Positions 22,264 to 33,869 of a stretch of DNA of 64,000 bases are shown here, piece after piece. The DNA lies in the NCBI RefSeq assembly GCF_001638985.1, contig NW_017265142.1, positions 62,001 through 126,000 of the forward strand, written 5' to 3'. Origin of the DNA: Phycomyces blakesleeanus NRRL 1555(-) (taxonomy: Eukaryota; Mucoromycota; Mucoromycetes; Mucorales; Phycomycetaceae). The translations under genes and the position numbers were made by a program. How positions within the stretch are numbered: position 1 is the first letter of the stretch; each line of letters begins with the position of its first letter. The notes under the pieces are model-generated. The model saw only the letters and a program-made list of their open reading frames with translations. It had not been told where the DNA came from and searched no databases.

Positions 22264-24108
22264 ATGAGCTTAGAAAGTCTAGATGATGGTAAGTCATTAA
22301 TGTCGTTTAATAACCAAACTTAATTAACATAATGTGTTTGCAATTAGAAATCGCGTTCCAACTACTTGATTTGGCAGGAGAAGCAAAACAAGTCCAGTGG
22401 AGCAGCTTCGTCGAACAAATGTCATCGTATATTATAAACAGTTACAGTGGCGATCATAAAACAACTTATTGCTCAAACTGGAAAAAAAAATTCAAAGACT
22501 TTTCCAAGAAGTTAGGACTTAACATAATTCGTGACGAAAAACAAGTGGATGTTTGGAATGAGACAATTACCCCTCATTTATTCATAAACACAACTGCTTC
22601 AAAAAGCAGCTCTCATATTTCATCAACATCTTCATTACGCTACCAACGTTTATTAAGCGAAAATGACAGAAAGTTAATAGACAGCGTTCATCAAAACATC
22701 AATCACAAGTGGGTCTTAAGTTCAGGCACTGTAGTAGAAGATGCAATTTATAAACATGCCAAAGATTTTAAAGTCGAACAGTAAGTAACTTTCTATACAG
22801 TAACAGAACCTTTTTTTTTTAGTTAACACAATAATAGTTCTCTCCACTCGTATGTTCTTAGTATTGATGATCAGTTGAAATCTATGTTTACTGCAGCAGA
22901 AATTAAAGAGATTGAAAAGGAAAGTGGATTTACTGATATGAGAAAAAGTTTACCTGAATCACTTGCCAGTATCTTAATGAAATTAGAAGGGAAGGTAATA
23001 GGCATATATTTTAATGTTTTAACTTCATAAAATTAAGCTTCTTGTATAGAATGATTTCAAATCAATCGACCAAACTTTTCAAGAAATGCACTATGACCGA
23101 AGAACTCAACCTGCAGAATACTGGTGTCGCAACAGCATTTTAAACTATTTGGATTTATTTATTGAAAGTGATAATTTTACTCCTTTTGTCACTGAGCAAG
23201 ATCTTCTGAATGAGATGTATGGATTTTTAAGAAGTACCAAAAACATCAGCAGAACCATAACAGAAACGTAAGTTTTTAGAAATATTTTTTCCGCTTCTGA
23301 ATACTAACATATCTTCTCTACAGTGGCCGTCAAAGCAGTGCATCCAATAGCAATAAAAATTCACAACGAGAGCTTGGTACCAACCAACAATTAGTACGTC
23401 AAGCCAACGGAGATTGTTCCGATCTTACCTTCAAGCACCTTTCTTCGGAGTTAGGTTGTGTAGAAATTGGTTTGGTTGACCATGGAGCAAATGGGACAAA
23501 AGAATTGCAAGAATCGAAGTTGAAAAGTCCTAAAATGATGCGAAGCTTTTGCAAGCAGATAATTAACCAATACAAGATCAAAGCGAACAAAATCAAAATT
23601 GTGTCGTTCATTATTAATGGTAAGCCAAAACCAAACCTATCAGTAAATTAGTATTATGAGATCATTATCAGCTTATGCTAACCTAGCAATAGGTTCTTTT
23701 ATCACAGCTCAAGTTATGACATTCACAAAAGGCTCCGTTGGTATTCTGTTTTTCTCTCCTCGTTTGAAGATGCCCGAAAATATTAGTCAAGTACCAGCTT
23801 TACTTCCTCCAATCTTGACTTTGGTCTATAACTGTACTTTAATAATCAAAGAAACAGCACAATTATTGAAGGATGAAAGTACGCACGTAAACTTAAATCC
23901 TTTCAAAAACAGCGACTATTTCTTCCCCAACAGCTTTGTACCTGAATCAAAAGACTCTTCAAAAAAAAAGAAAGACCTTCTCTCCATAATTTGGTGTTTT
24001 TTTTTATTATTATTTTATACACTCTTGTCAATTATTATTCCAATACCTATAATCATTATACATACGATATGTTCAATTTTATTGTTCTTATACATTTTAA
24101 ATTCGTAA
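22264..24108 (+). CDS. Uncharacterised 506-aa protein with hydrophobic C-terminal anchor (6 exons)
   Basis: I do not recognise the family. Exons: 22264-22288, 22348-22780, 22862-22994, 23050-23267, 23324-23619, 23693-24108. All five introns have GT...AG ends and the joined frame closes with no stop, which argues for a functional gene. The tiny first exon (MSLESLDD) is chosen because its phase-1 donor joins exon 2 correctly. The protein has a Trp/Lys-rich region near residues 45-60 (CSNWKKKFKDFSKK), a Ser-rich stretch, a charged segment (AEIKEIEKESGFTDMRK), a conserved-looking LSSELGCVEIGLVDHGANGT near residue 300, and a C-terminal ~38-residue hydrophobic region (469-506) broken by prolines, consistent with one or two membrane segments. 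It starts just after a transposase relic and lies in a transposon-rich block, so it may be lineage-specific or cargo-derived. Confidence 0.7.
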
Positions 24109-24533
24109 TACAAAAAGTATCACCCCTCATATGATTACTCTTATATCTCCTTATACTGTGATGAGTTGGCTTTAAGTTCTCCAAAAATTGCTTATTATAG
24201 TTCTTATCTGTGATAATTTTATGATGTTAGATAGGAATATATATAATAGTGATGTACTTAATTGTGCATAGTAAAAAAAAACAAAAGGGACTATAGTGGA
24301 GTAGAAGGAGAGTGGGAGGGGGGTAAGTGAGAGGGTAAGTGAGATATACACAATAGAGGGAGAATTTTCAACAACAACAATTTGTTTCTTTACTTGTAAT
24401 AATAATTTAGGCGACGGTTTTAACATCCATTAATGCTCTATAGAGAAATGGGGATGTGCATTTGAGGGAGAGGTTACTCAAATATGACATTTAACTTTAG
24501 TCATTTATTCAGTCGATTTACATTTATATATTT

Positions 24534-25764
24534 TTATAAAAGAATAATCAAAACGAGAAGAACAATAAGGACAATAATTAAACAACACACACAGTAATCT
24601 GATTTGGAATCTATACATACATACATATATATATAATATTAAAACAAAGAGTTATTACCCTACCTTTTTATTCACCTTCTTCTGCTGGTAATGCTTACCC
24701 TCTTCTTGCTTCAATACAGTAGTGACTCGTCTCATTGCACGTTTTAGCTTTCCTTCCGATCTTTCAACATCGTCCCCCAAATCATTTAAAAGCCTAGATA
24801 AAAAAATAATGGAAATATACTCATTGACATTAAGCACAGGTTTCTTTTAACTATCTATAACTTTATTTACTTACACAACCTGGTCATCAATTTCTCTGTT
24901 CATTGTTCCTGCGATGTCCCTTAGGTTCACTAAAGTACCTGCCATATTGTCCAGATGGACATCTTGCTCATGCATCATCATCTAATACCACAAAGCATTT
25001 TATTAATACTATTTTATTTTTTCTTTAATATATATATAAATAGATCGAGACACCTTACTGTTTGTTGTGTCCCTTCATCTTCAATAAACCTTTCATTGTG
25101 TTCCTGTCTACCAGATTGATATGGATTAGATGTGTCTGGAGATGAGGCGTAACCCTATTATAAACAAACAAGTAAAACCCCCCAAAAAAAGTGATAAGTA
25201 AACTGTAAAGACAGAATAACCGACCTTTTGTTTTGTTTTGTTTCATTAAAGTATATAGCAAAACACATACCCATACACACACACATATATATATATATGC
25301 GTGATTTCTAGGGAATGTAGTGTACATACCTTGCTTTTAGATCTTTTTGGAGGATTCGACAAGGTGTTGCGGATGGTTTGGATTGACTTGCGAGATTTGG
25401 TTAAAAAGGTTCGCCGGTTGTTCATCTCTGCTGCTGTGAGATTAAACTGGTTTGGATTGGCTTGGCATGCTGCAAATGCTTCTTCCAAGTCATCGAGATC
25501 CTGCTCAATGGCCTCGAGTGAAGAAGTTAGCTCATCTGCTGTCCACAAAAGTTCTTGATTTTGAGGAGAGGAGACTGTCTGTTGGATGCGTTTCCAGGAT
25601 GCATACAGAGTGTTTGCATTCACTAAAGCATCAGAAACTTGTCTGATATATAGTTATAAAGAAACAAAGAAACAAAGAATATTATTATTATTATTTTAGA
25701 AAGAAAGAAAGAGAGCCAATTATTTGACGTACTGCTTTACAATCAAAAAGGGATCGTCTTCCAT
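24534..25764 (-). CDS. TLG1: Qc-SNARE of the syntaxin-6/Tlg1 family (239 aa, 6 exons)
   Basis: This t-SNARE functions in fusion at the trans-Golgi network and endosomes. Exons (minus): 25764-25733, 25642-25330, 25154-25059, 24981-24875, 24793-24699, 24610-24534, with GT-AG introns and a frame that closes exactly. The start MEDDPFLIVKQQVSDAL matches the DPF...V family N-terminus. Residues ~30-115 form the three-helix syntaxin-6 N-terminal domain (ELLWTADELTSSLEAIEQDL, NPNQFNLTAAEMNNRRTFL). The SNARE motif covers ~150-210 with Gln181 as the zero-layer residue (REIDDQVVLLNDLGDDV). The last exon encodes a short Cys-rich junction and a 19-residue hydrophobic anchor (CVCCLIIVLIVLLVLIILL) that ends the protein, as expected of a tail-anchored SNARE. 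It is convergent with the 506-aa gene and lies between transposon relics but is intact. Confidence 0.9.
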
Positions 25765-26013
25765 AATTCTGGACAATGAGTAATAATGTTGTCTTGATTA
25801 ATAAAAAGCAGGAATTTATTGTGGAAGTAGTTGTACACCAATTCCTTACTGTTCAATCTCCGTCACCACTTTATTTTTTATTTTAATTTTTTAGGTGGAG
25901 GAGGCCCCACATTTTTAGTCACCACTTTAGCACTATAAGTTTATCTACTACAAAATGCAGGCAGTCATATTTTTCCTGAACCTGAAAGAATTTGGAAGTT
26001 CCGGCGCAAACTT

Positions 26014-26111
26014 GGTGTGGACAGACTAAAAGTTCGAAAAAAGTTCAAAAAGGGACGAAACGAGCTCATCTTGAACTTGGGCAATCAGACTAATTTATGA
26101 CTGACCACACC
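26014..26111. repeat. Short foldback element, copy 1 (98 bp)
   Basis: It begins GGTGTGGACAGACTAAAAG and ends TTATGACTGACCACACC. The ends are inverted copies of each other with a few mismatches. The interior carries GAGCTCATCTTGAACTTGGG and AATCAGACTAATTTA. A related shorter copy sits at 41,357-41,422, which shows a dispersed family. No coding potential. Confidence 0.6.
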
Positions 26112-26708
26112 TTTAAAAAAGTTTAAATTAGTGCAAGTACATTTAGATAAAATTGTGCTTATAATTCCTTCGCTGTCATTAAGTAAAAACCTATTTTTGC
26201 AAGTAATTCTAGATCGCACATTCTATGGCACATTGTTTCTATAAAAAATTGATCTTTTTTTGCCCTTTTTTACCCTTTTTTTGGCTTGAAATTATCACAA
26301 CTCGACACCTTTATTACACGTACTTCCTTAATAGACAACTTCTTCAATAACCCGAATGTCATTTATAGGGCTTATATTTATATAATATTCATCCAATATT
26401 CGGCTTGAGCAACAATTTATCAATTGTTTGGAACTTTTGATTACGTCAAACCCGTGAGAACTACGCATTGGATGTTTACCTCTTCGTTTTCTTTTTTTTA
26501 CCAACAAAAGAAATCGTGTAGAAGGGCCGGTGAAAGACTTGGAGGAATCCTTCTTCACTTCGATGAGAGACCGCGTATAAGAACTTGTCAAGCAAACTAA
26601 AACTCAAGATAAAACAAGTGAACTGAAAACAAGCTCCTAAATATAAAAATTCTACCTGTAGCAATAATAGCTAACGTACCACAACTTACCAAGTTTGACA
26701 GAAAAGAA

Positions 26709-29700
26709 ATGCGCTCACATATGGAGCACCACCCTGGGATAAAAAATGTTGAAGAATGGAAGTTTGTGTCTCAAAACCTCGACAAAATAGCCGAGGCTGC
26801 CATAGGTTCGATCGTAAAAGACATAGCTAAAGAATACTCTTATGCTAATCCACCAAACAAACAGCCTCTTCAGAACGGATCTCCCTCCTATTGTAAAGAC
26901 ATTTGTGTGTACTAGATTACAAGATTCGATGGTTACCTCGACATACTATACCCGTTGCCTTTCGGCACTCGTGAATATGACAATCAGTGAGCTGAGGACT
27001 AGCGATTTTTTCTTTGACAACAATGATATCAAGATTAAAAAAGTTCATGGCTTCAACCTCTCAGAATTTCTGCCTTTTGTTATAGCCACCGAGCCAAAAC
27101 ATACTACCCAGCCGCTGGACAAGAATTTAATTGGCTCTAAGCGGTTTGATACTGACTTCAAGTGTCTCTTCACAAGCCAGAATCTGCAAGTCATGTATAG
27201 CTACTTTTTGGTGCCTGTGGTGCTAAATAAAACGTTTTAAACGCCATCCCTATGCAGAATAGTCTGTTTTGTTTTTTCAAAGAATCCGGTCTTGATAAAC
27301 AGAGCTTCTGTCTTGAGGTAGTATCATAATCTGCAATGGTGATGGCTCTTGAAACGTACCTGGTTAACTTCGAGAATGTGTGGGACGGCAAAAAGATAAT
27401 CAACAAACTTTTGGACAAAGTGGTACTAGTGCTACTTCGCCACCATCTTGCCCGCAATAGAGAATCAAAGCGTATCTCGACCACAACAATAAGGAAACTA
27501 CCTGGAAAGAAAGACATGAGAAACAATGGGCGTTATGTTTGTCGTGCAGAGAATAAAAAGTTGAAAAAGTTGATACAAAAAAAAGGAAAAGACAGACATA
27601 TCAGAAGGAGAAAAATGGATCACAAAGATAAATAGCGCAAAGCAGCGTCTAGCAAAGTTAAGGCATACTTTTAAAAAAGTAAAGTGGAAACATCTTTTAT
27701 TGATTGGAAATTTTTAACTAATGCTTCATTTTATTATAGAAGATAAGCCAAATGCTGAATGATAGACAGGAAGTTTCTGCAGAACACAAGCTCGTTGTTC
27801 AGAACTTGAACATCGCGGAAGAACAGCAAGTTTTTCTGGAAGATGAGAGTACTTTGGATTATGATGTTCCGGAAAGGAGGTTGAATCAACTCGAGTCCAT
27901 AATCAAACACTTGGTATTCAGCAATTATACACCCATATATTTAGAAGACGTCAGACATCAGTCTCCTGAGACCTCCACGGCCGAGCAGTCAGTATGCTCG
28001 TTGATCTGCAGTACGTTGAAGAAGTCCTTACCTCCGAAAAAGCAATATCATGTAATTGCGTATCAGATCTATTTCTGTATCTTCGCAAACGACGTTCTTA
28101 AATAGGCACACTATACAAAGTTTACTCGCGCATTATGTCCTTCAACATCATTCTCGTCATCGAGTGCACTACACCTGGATTCAGTTGCATAATATCAGTT
28201 ATTGATCCAGAATATGGATCAAGAAAATTTGGAAGAACCATCATCACATACCAACCAGCAAGAAAAGAAAGGATATAATAGGGATGATCTGATAGGGCCT
28301 CAAGACAAATCGCACCAAAACGAAGATGCCACATTTAACGCAGTATTTGATATGGGAGAGATTTAGAAAGCATGTGAATCGTATGGTCTATCTTTTGCAC
28401 ATCGGATAACATGTCTACCAGGAATGAAAACAGTGCGATTATCGGGATCAAGAGTAAAATCCTATTGCACCATAAAGGAGGAGACAAAACAGTCATATAA
28501 AGCACGTATTTTAAGCAACCCAAGCATTATACAAGAAGGACAAAAAAAACAAATGATGCTCTTTTTTCTGAATTTCAAATCTTAACAGAAGAAGTCAAGA
28601 CACTTGAATCTGCCCATAAAAGAGGGCTAGAGTTGCTAAAAGATAATAATTTCCAAAAGAAAACCAAGGAATGCAAATAAAATTAGGGGGCAACAGATGA
28701 CAAGGATCAGTTATACCGGACAACTGAACAACATAAAAAATCGAGATATAGATATGATATAACGGTTAGCAAGATCAGAAACGAACTCGCCGAAAAAAGA
28801 CAACAGCTATATTTTCGACAGATGACAATTTGCTTCAAATCAAAGCTCCATAATGTTAAAGATGTCCCTCAAGATACCAGAACCCCAATTGGGAAATGCG
28901 ACAAAGGTGTGACTAAGACGGAGGACCGAACTGTTGTGAATCCTGGTGACTTTAACTATGAAGGCACTGACAATGGCCTGGTGAATATGACAACATCAAT
29001 ACCGATGTCGTTACAAAGAATGAAATTTCACCTAAAGCTTTTCAACTATTACATCGCGTTAAGCAAGGACTCTAAGGAAGACAGTATCGGCTCGAATCTA
29101 TCTAAAGAAGTATACAAATGAAGGGAAAAAGATCCTCTTAATAGAAGATTCAATGAGAGAAATGGAGTCGACCCCAGTTACTTCTATTGACATGACCATC
29201 AGAAACTTTCGTGATAAATACGATCAACGACGAAGACTACGGGATTTTTAAAATTCTCCGAAAATCATCAGCCAAAAAAGACATGTACAAATCCAACATC
29301 TTTATCGCCATCACCTCTGCCGACAAGAGAGACTGAGGCTTAAGCGTTCAGAGAGTAATAGTGTGTTACCAATATTAGTATTGTATTCGATTTTTATCAA
29401 CGCACATTTTTTTGGCTCAACAGATAAGTCCTCCTCTAAAAAGCCCTGGATACTCTTTATTGGTGATCGGGGGACCGATGTCGGTTCTCGAATCAAATGC
29501 TTTATAAAGTATGGTGGTAAGTGAAAGCAGAAGGTACATGGAGAGGCAGCCAATATCTGCTTCACAAATGAGTGCAAGTCCTCCCAAACGTGTATATTCT
29601 ACTTCTCACTTTTAATCAACCCGGGGGATTTCTGGCAAGAAGAAAGGACGTTACAAAGTCAACAAAAGCACCTTTCTTTGTACCAATCCTCTGTGCATAA

Positions 29701-29897
29701 CTGTCAAGAATCGTTGTGCAAGTAAGCCGAGAGATGCACTTCCAGCTCTCGCCATTGCGCTGGTAGGCTTAAGCTCAGCTATGTTTGGTGCCGCGCCACC
29801 TCCTTTTTACAACGTCAGTCAGATAACTATCGAACATTGTACAACAATAGAATCTGACTTATGTACACAAAGTGACGATTTGGCTGCTACGTTGTAG
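26709..29897 (+). pseudogene. Decayed Fanzor (eukaryotic TnpB-like) RNA-guided nuclease gene
   Basis: The C-terminal third carries the TnpB/Fanzor-type core. A candidate RuvC-I segment is GTDNGLVNMTTSIPMSLQRM (28,963-29,020). It is followed by WILFIGDRGTDVGSRIKCF (29,449-29,505), ICFTNECKSSQTC (29,555-29,593) as the first half of a zinc ribbon, STFLCTNPLCITVKNRC (29,667-29,720) as the second half, and KPRDALPALAIALVGLSSAM as the RuvC-III segment with its Asp (29,725-29,790). The frame ends with TAG at 29,895-29,897. Upstream pieces at 26,709-26,915, 26,842-27,239, 27,336-27,634, 27,752-28,104 and 28,300-28,550 fit a large N-terminal domain in order. Damage includes an in-frame TGA at 29,522-29,524 where Trp is expected, loss of the second Cys of the first CxxC (Tyr at 29,600-29,602), a frameshift between the two zinc-ribbon halves, and many others. 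It cannot encode an active nuclease. The family call is from motif order and memory of fungal Fanzor1 proteins; no search was run. Confidence 0.7.
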
Positions 29898-31638
29898 CTC
29901 TAGAGGTAAATAACATTGTATAGTACCAATGCCTGTATAAATCTTTAATTTATTAATTATTATTATTATCATTTCTTTATATATATATATATATATAAAG
30001 AGCTGCCCATTTGTTGTGGGAAATAAAGGCACTCACTTTAGCATCATCATCAGTATGATTATTAGCAGTGATAGGATTATTAGAAGAGAAAAGTATTTTA
30101 GGTTGTCTTTAAAACTATCGTCTATTTTTATTTAACTGGTTTCATTTTTTAGATAGTCTTCTTTTTAAAAGTAAAGAAGAGTAACATTACTATTACTATT
30201 ACTAATAATAATGATACTAAGTAGAAGAATAAGGAAGAGTATGGTGGGATCATATTGAATAAAGACATTCACTTGTTACATATATATGTGTGTGTGTGCG
30301 TGCATTTATGATATTTAGCATAGATATCTTTGTAGTGAGTAACATGATTATTAAAAATGGTGCATATAACTAAAGCACACTTGCAAAAAGAAAGAAAGAA
30401 AGAGTATAAATGATTTACATTCACAGATAAAAATTCACATGAATGCTTCCTTCAATCGATATTTACACACACATATATATATATTTGTATGAAAATCCTC
30501 ACCTTTGTTTCTCGAGTCTATCGGTATCAGGGTAATAATAAGAATAGTAGTAAAAGACTCGCGCCATATATATATATTAATAGTAATAATAAGAACAATT
30601 ATTTGGTCAGTAATTGGTCAATTATAAAGAGTGGTAACATCAGATAAATAAGCTTTTTTTGTTTGATTTCATTATTCGATATTTTTGTTGGACTGTCATG
30701 GCAACAAATGTGATTTAATTTAAGAGTAATCATACTATAAATATATATATATATTTCATACATCTTTTTACCCAAGAAGAAAAAAAATGTCATTGAGATC
30801 TTACGTCATTATGAACAGTCACTTGAATCCATTGGTTTTGTCGGAAGAGAGAGAAAAAAGGAAGAAAAGGGAAAAGAAAAGAGGGGATAAAAGGCAGTGT
30901 CAGTGGCAGCGGTACTTAAGGATTACTTAATGTTACTTTGCACCGAAACCTATTTTATTTTACCTATTTAATAATAATAATTTGTGCTTCACTCATTGAT
31001 GTGCAAAAAAAAGTCTTCTTGACTTTAGAAAAAAAAAAAGCTCCTGTTCGCAATACAATAATACAAAAAAAAAGTAAAATAAAGAAGAATAAGAATATCT
31101 CATGCTTTTAAAATACAAAAATCATTACTTCATATACTGCTGCTGTTAATATTACTACCATTAGCTATTTTACATAGCCTGATTATATAAAAAATACATT
31201 TGTTGCACGTTGGTGCTTTGAGTGTAGTGTGACCCCACCTTTTAGGTGGTCACAATGGTCTAGAAATAGGAAGTGCCTATACAAAAATAAACGAGACCCT
31301 TTTTACAGTCCAACACACGCGTGACCACAAGACCCCCAATTTATTCTAATTAGTCAAGGTTCGATCGTACAAGGATTTTCCCGAAGTGTGTAGTACGGCA
31401 GTCAAAGGGTTACAAAGTGAACTTCAGTAATAATAGTATAGTGGAGTCAATCTGTTACACATTATTAATTTTTTGTGTCATCTATTTTTTTTTGTTTAAA
31501 AACACGCCACCCCAAAAGACTACAGGCCAGGGTCCTAGCCATGACAACCAAGGGACAATTATGTAATACAAAAATAACCAATCATTAGCACTCAAACTGC
31601 TTATGAAAGCTTTATTTCCATGTCCGGATTTTGTTGTT
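29898..31638. other. Intergenic stretch, microsatellite-rich
   Basis: About 1.7 kb of AT-rich DNA with (TA)n runs at 29,978-29,997, 30,475-30,485 and 30,740-30,755, GAAA repeats near 30,390-30,400 and TATTAC repeats near 30,190. No gene seen. A short hairpin-like ACCCCACCTTTTAGGTGGTC lies at about 31,232-31,251. The 3' end of the Fanzor-bearing element may lie in the first part. Confidence 0.45.
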
Positions 31639-31977
31639 TACACCCTTTGCCAAAATGATGTCGCAAGAAAAAAAAATTAAAGTGTCGCACTTTTTTAAAA
31701 AACAGTGTCGCATGTTTTTAGAAAAGAGTGTCGCATGTTTTTAGAAAAGAGTGTCGCATCTAAAAAAAAATAGTCGTACTTTTCAAATACTGGATTTTGC
31801 AGTCATTTTGCATCGGTGCGATACCATGTCGATTTTTTTTGCATCTGGCTAAGAGATATTTTTGGATTACATCTGTCGACGATCGATGAGTTTCTTCAAA
31901 CGATGTGTAAATGAAAAGAGAAATCCCTAACCCATAGGTCAAAAAGCGTAAAAGCATAAAGTAAAATAACGTCAACA
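31639..31977 (+). repeat. Left arm with four GTGTCGCA iterons at 23-bp spacing
   Basis: GTGTCGCA occurs at 31,682, 31,705, 31,728 and 31,751, exactly 23 bp apart. A weaker TGTCGCA at 31,659 lies one step further out. Between units the filler is TTTTTAGAAAAGA or TTTTTTAAAAAACA. The arm has one more unit than the right arm. A 23-bp spacing places sites about two helical turns apart, typical of serial protein-binding sites. Confidence 0.85.
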
Positions 31978-32158
31978 ACTCCATTGTAATCTTAGTTTGG
32001 ACGCCACCCGAAATTAAAAAAATGGGCGTTTCAAATCCTTTTTTTTGGAGACACTGTCTGTTTACCTCTTTCCTCAAATTGCGAAGACAACGAGTAAGGC
32101 AAATAGAATGCAAAAACCCAAGTTAAAACTTATTAACAGTGCCTTCTTTTTTTTCTAG

Positions 32159-33698
32159 TACCAGAAGAGCTGCTACAATACAAATTGCCAGGCGACTATA
32201 TACCTGGTACGGATCAAATTAGCAAATTCGTGGCTAAGAATCAGTTTACTATCGACCTGATCACCACCTCGCTTCTGAGCGTTCCTGCAGGCACCTACAC
32301 GACCGGTGACAGCATGTTTATCGATGGTACAGAGTGTGACACTTTCTATTTGCCTCGTTCAACAGAACTTGTCAACTTATCTTTTTTGTTTGTAGGGAGT
32401 TTTGTGCTAAAGAGGGTTGGTGAGCCTCTATTGCTGCGGAGCAAAAGAGGACGCCACGGCTTTTGTTTTGAATTTTATTTGTTATATGATGTTTTTTGAG
32501 AGGTCTGAATTTTCTAAAGGGAGGGATTGGAACAGCCCAAGAAAGCACATCCCGTAGTCACGTCTTCGCGAAGAGATAGGACAGATCTGAAGTCTTCTTG
32601 GCTCAACCAGTGGGGGAAAGTGACCCAAAGTCAAACAGGAAACAATTGGGAGAACATGCTGAATTGCAGCGAAAACGAGAAGAGATAGCGTAGAGATTGA
32701 CCGAGATGGATGAAGAGAATGACCGAGAGGGTGGGTTTAAAGAGTGACCAAGAGGATGGGTGGGGACATAGAGGGGGACCGTTAAATATTGACTAACTCT
32801 TCATACTATCTTCCCCGACCAAAGTGAGATATGTGCGAAAGAGCCGTGTCTTGCCAACTTATCCCCTGTATTAGTGGAAATACAGCACACGATGACACAT
32901 GTGTTTATGTGCCGAGCCGTCCAGTACTGCCTGAATGTGTACAGGCGTTTCCACATCTTCCCAATCCTACTCATCGTCTGTACCTCAAAAACGGAATCCA
33001 AAGCCCTCGGGGAACTCTTCAAACCTATCCAAAACAAGTCTTACCTCCTGGAAACACCTTGCTGCCACTTTGCAACTAATTGCTTCATGCTGACCAAACA
33101 GAGTATCAATCCTTTCATCGACAATCTTGATATAAATGCATTGGACCCTTTGGTTGCCTTTGCCCATTTTTTGACGTCTGGTCAGCAAAGCATCATCAGC
33201 ATTGACCGATGGGACGACCCAACTGTCACAAAATTGTACTTGGTCGCTATGGAAATGGTCAAAAAGGACAGGGAGGCAGAGAATGACAAAGTGGAAGCCT
33301 TACAAACGATTTGTCAAGCAACACAAATTCAATTTGAGAAAATATTATCGACCATTTTCGACAACCCCAAGCAAGCGCAAAGATACGCAGATGCAGGGCG
33401 ACATTATAGCGCGAGTCTCAAAAGGAAGTACGATGCAATGAAACAGGGATCAAGCAACACACCGCCAGAAGCAACAACACCAATGGAGCTTTCTAAAGTC
33501 TTTGATGGTGCTTCTTGTTCTACAAATTTCAAAAATGAAAAGTTGGTTGTATTTGTCAATACTTGGAAACAAAATAACAATGGTCGAATGAATTGGTCTG
33601 CCTGTTGGGAAGAAGGAAAGAAGAAGGGCCTGTTCACAGAGTACTCGAATAGCCATAGTTTGAAGAATATATACCACAAAATGAAAAACGATTCCTAA
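32159..33698 (+). pseudogene. ORF inside the inverted-repeat element, PD-(D/E)XK-like core plus C-terminal helical domain, split by an insertion
   Basis: The frame starts after a splice acceptor (TTTTTTTCTAG, 32,148-32,158) with VPEELLQYKLPGDYIPGTDQ, then GDSMFIDGTECDTFYLPRST. A 473-bp insertion bounded by CAACTTATC interrupts it at 32,382. Skipping the insert, the frame continues without a break as ELVNLSPVLVEIQHTMTHVF, CLNVYRRFHIFPILLIVC, then a long helical part ending WSACWEEGKKKGLF and NIYHKMKNDS at 33,698. The FIDGTECD and VLVEIQ pair resembles the D...ExQ/K core of Rpn/PD-(D/E)XK nucleases, and the C-terminal Trp-rich helix pattern resembles a Myb/SANT-type DNA-binding module. Both assignments are inference. 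A first exon upstream is implied by the acceptor but not identified. The insertion inactivates the copy unless it is spliced out. Confidence 0.55.
32382..32854 (-). mobile_element. 473-bp insertion flanked by a 9-bp target duplication
   Basis: CAACTTATC is present at 32,373-32,381 and again at 32,855-32,863. Removing one copy with the insert restores a continuous frame. On the minus strand the insert ends in A-rich sequence (CCCTACAAACAAAAAA) and contains AAAACATCATATAAC, also found in the tail of LINE copy A at about 2124-2138. That suggests LINE-type retroposition of a LINE- or SINE-like sequence. No TIR is visible at its ends. Confidence 0.65.
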
Positions 33699-33869
33699 TC
33701 ACTATCAGCACCGTTAATATAAAAAAAAATAGCAATTGTTAAAAAGAGCTATCAGCCAGGGCTACTCCGATTTTTTTATCTCGTGAACTCAAAAAAAATA
33801 AAAATACAAAAATTCGTTTCAAAATTGGTTTTTTCATACCTTACCAATTTCTTTTTTCTGTGACGACGA

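Noticed and set aside
26328..26591. 87-codon minus-strand frame (HPMRSSHGFDVIKSSKQLIN)
   Set aside because: It reads somewhat like protein but has no family, splice signals or continuity, and may be part of the 5' flank of the Fanzor element.
28122..28334. Minus-strand frame containing MQLNPGVVHSM, which looks like a RuvC-I LDPG motif
   Set aside because: It is antisense to plus-strand pieces that fit the Fanzor relic, has no continuation upstream or downstream, and a four-residue match is expected by chance.
31682..31758. CRISPR-like array (regular 23-bp spacing)
   Set aside because: Spacers are not unique (the same T/A-rich filler), units are 8 bp, and the host is eukaryotic. These are element iterons.
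31760..32113. 117-codon outward-reading frame in the left arm, repeated in the right arm
   Set aside because: Its duplication follows from the inverted repeat. It ends in iteron sequence and has no recognisable domain.
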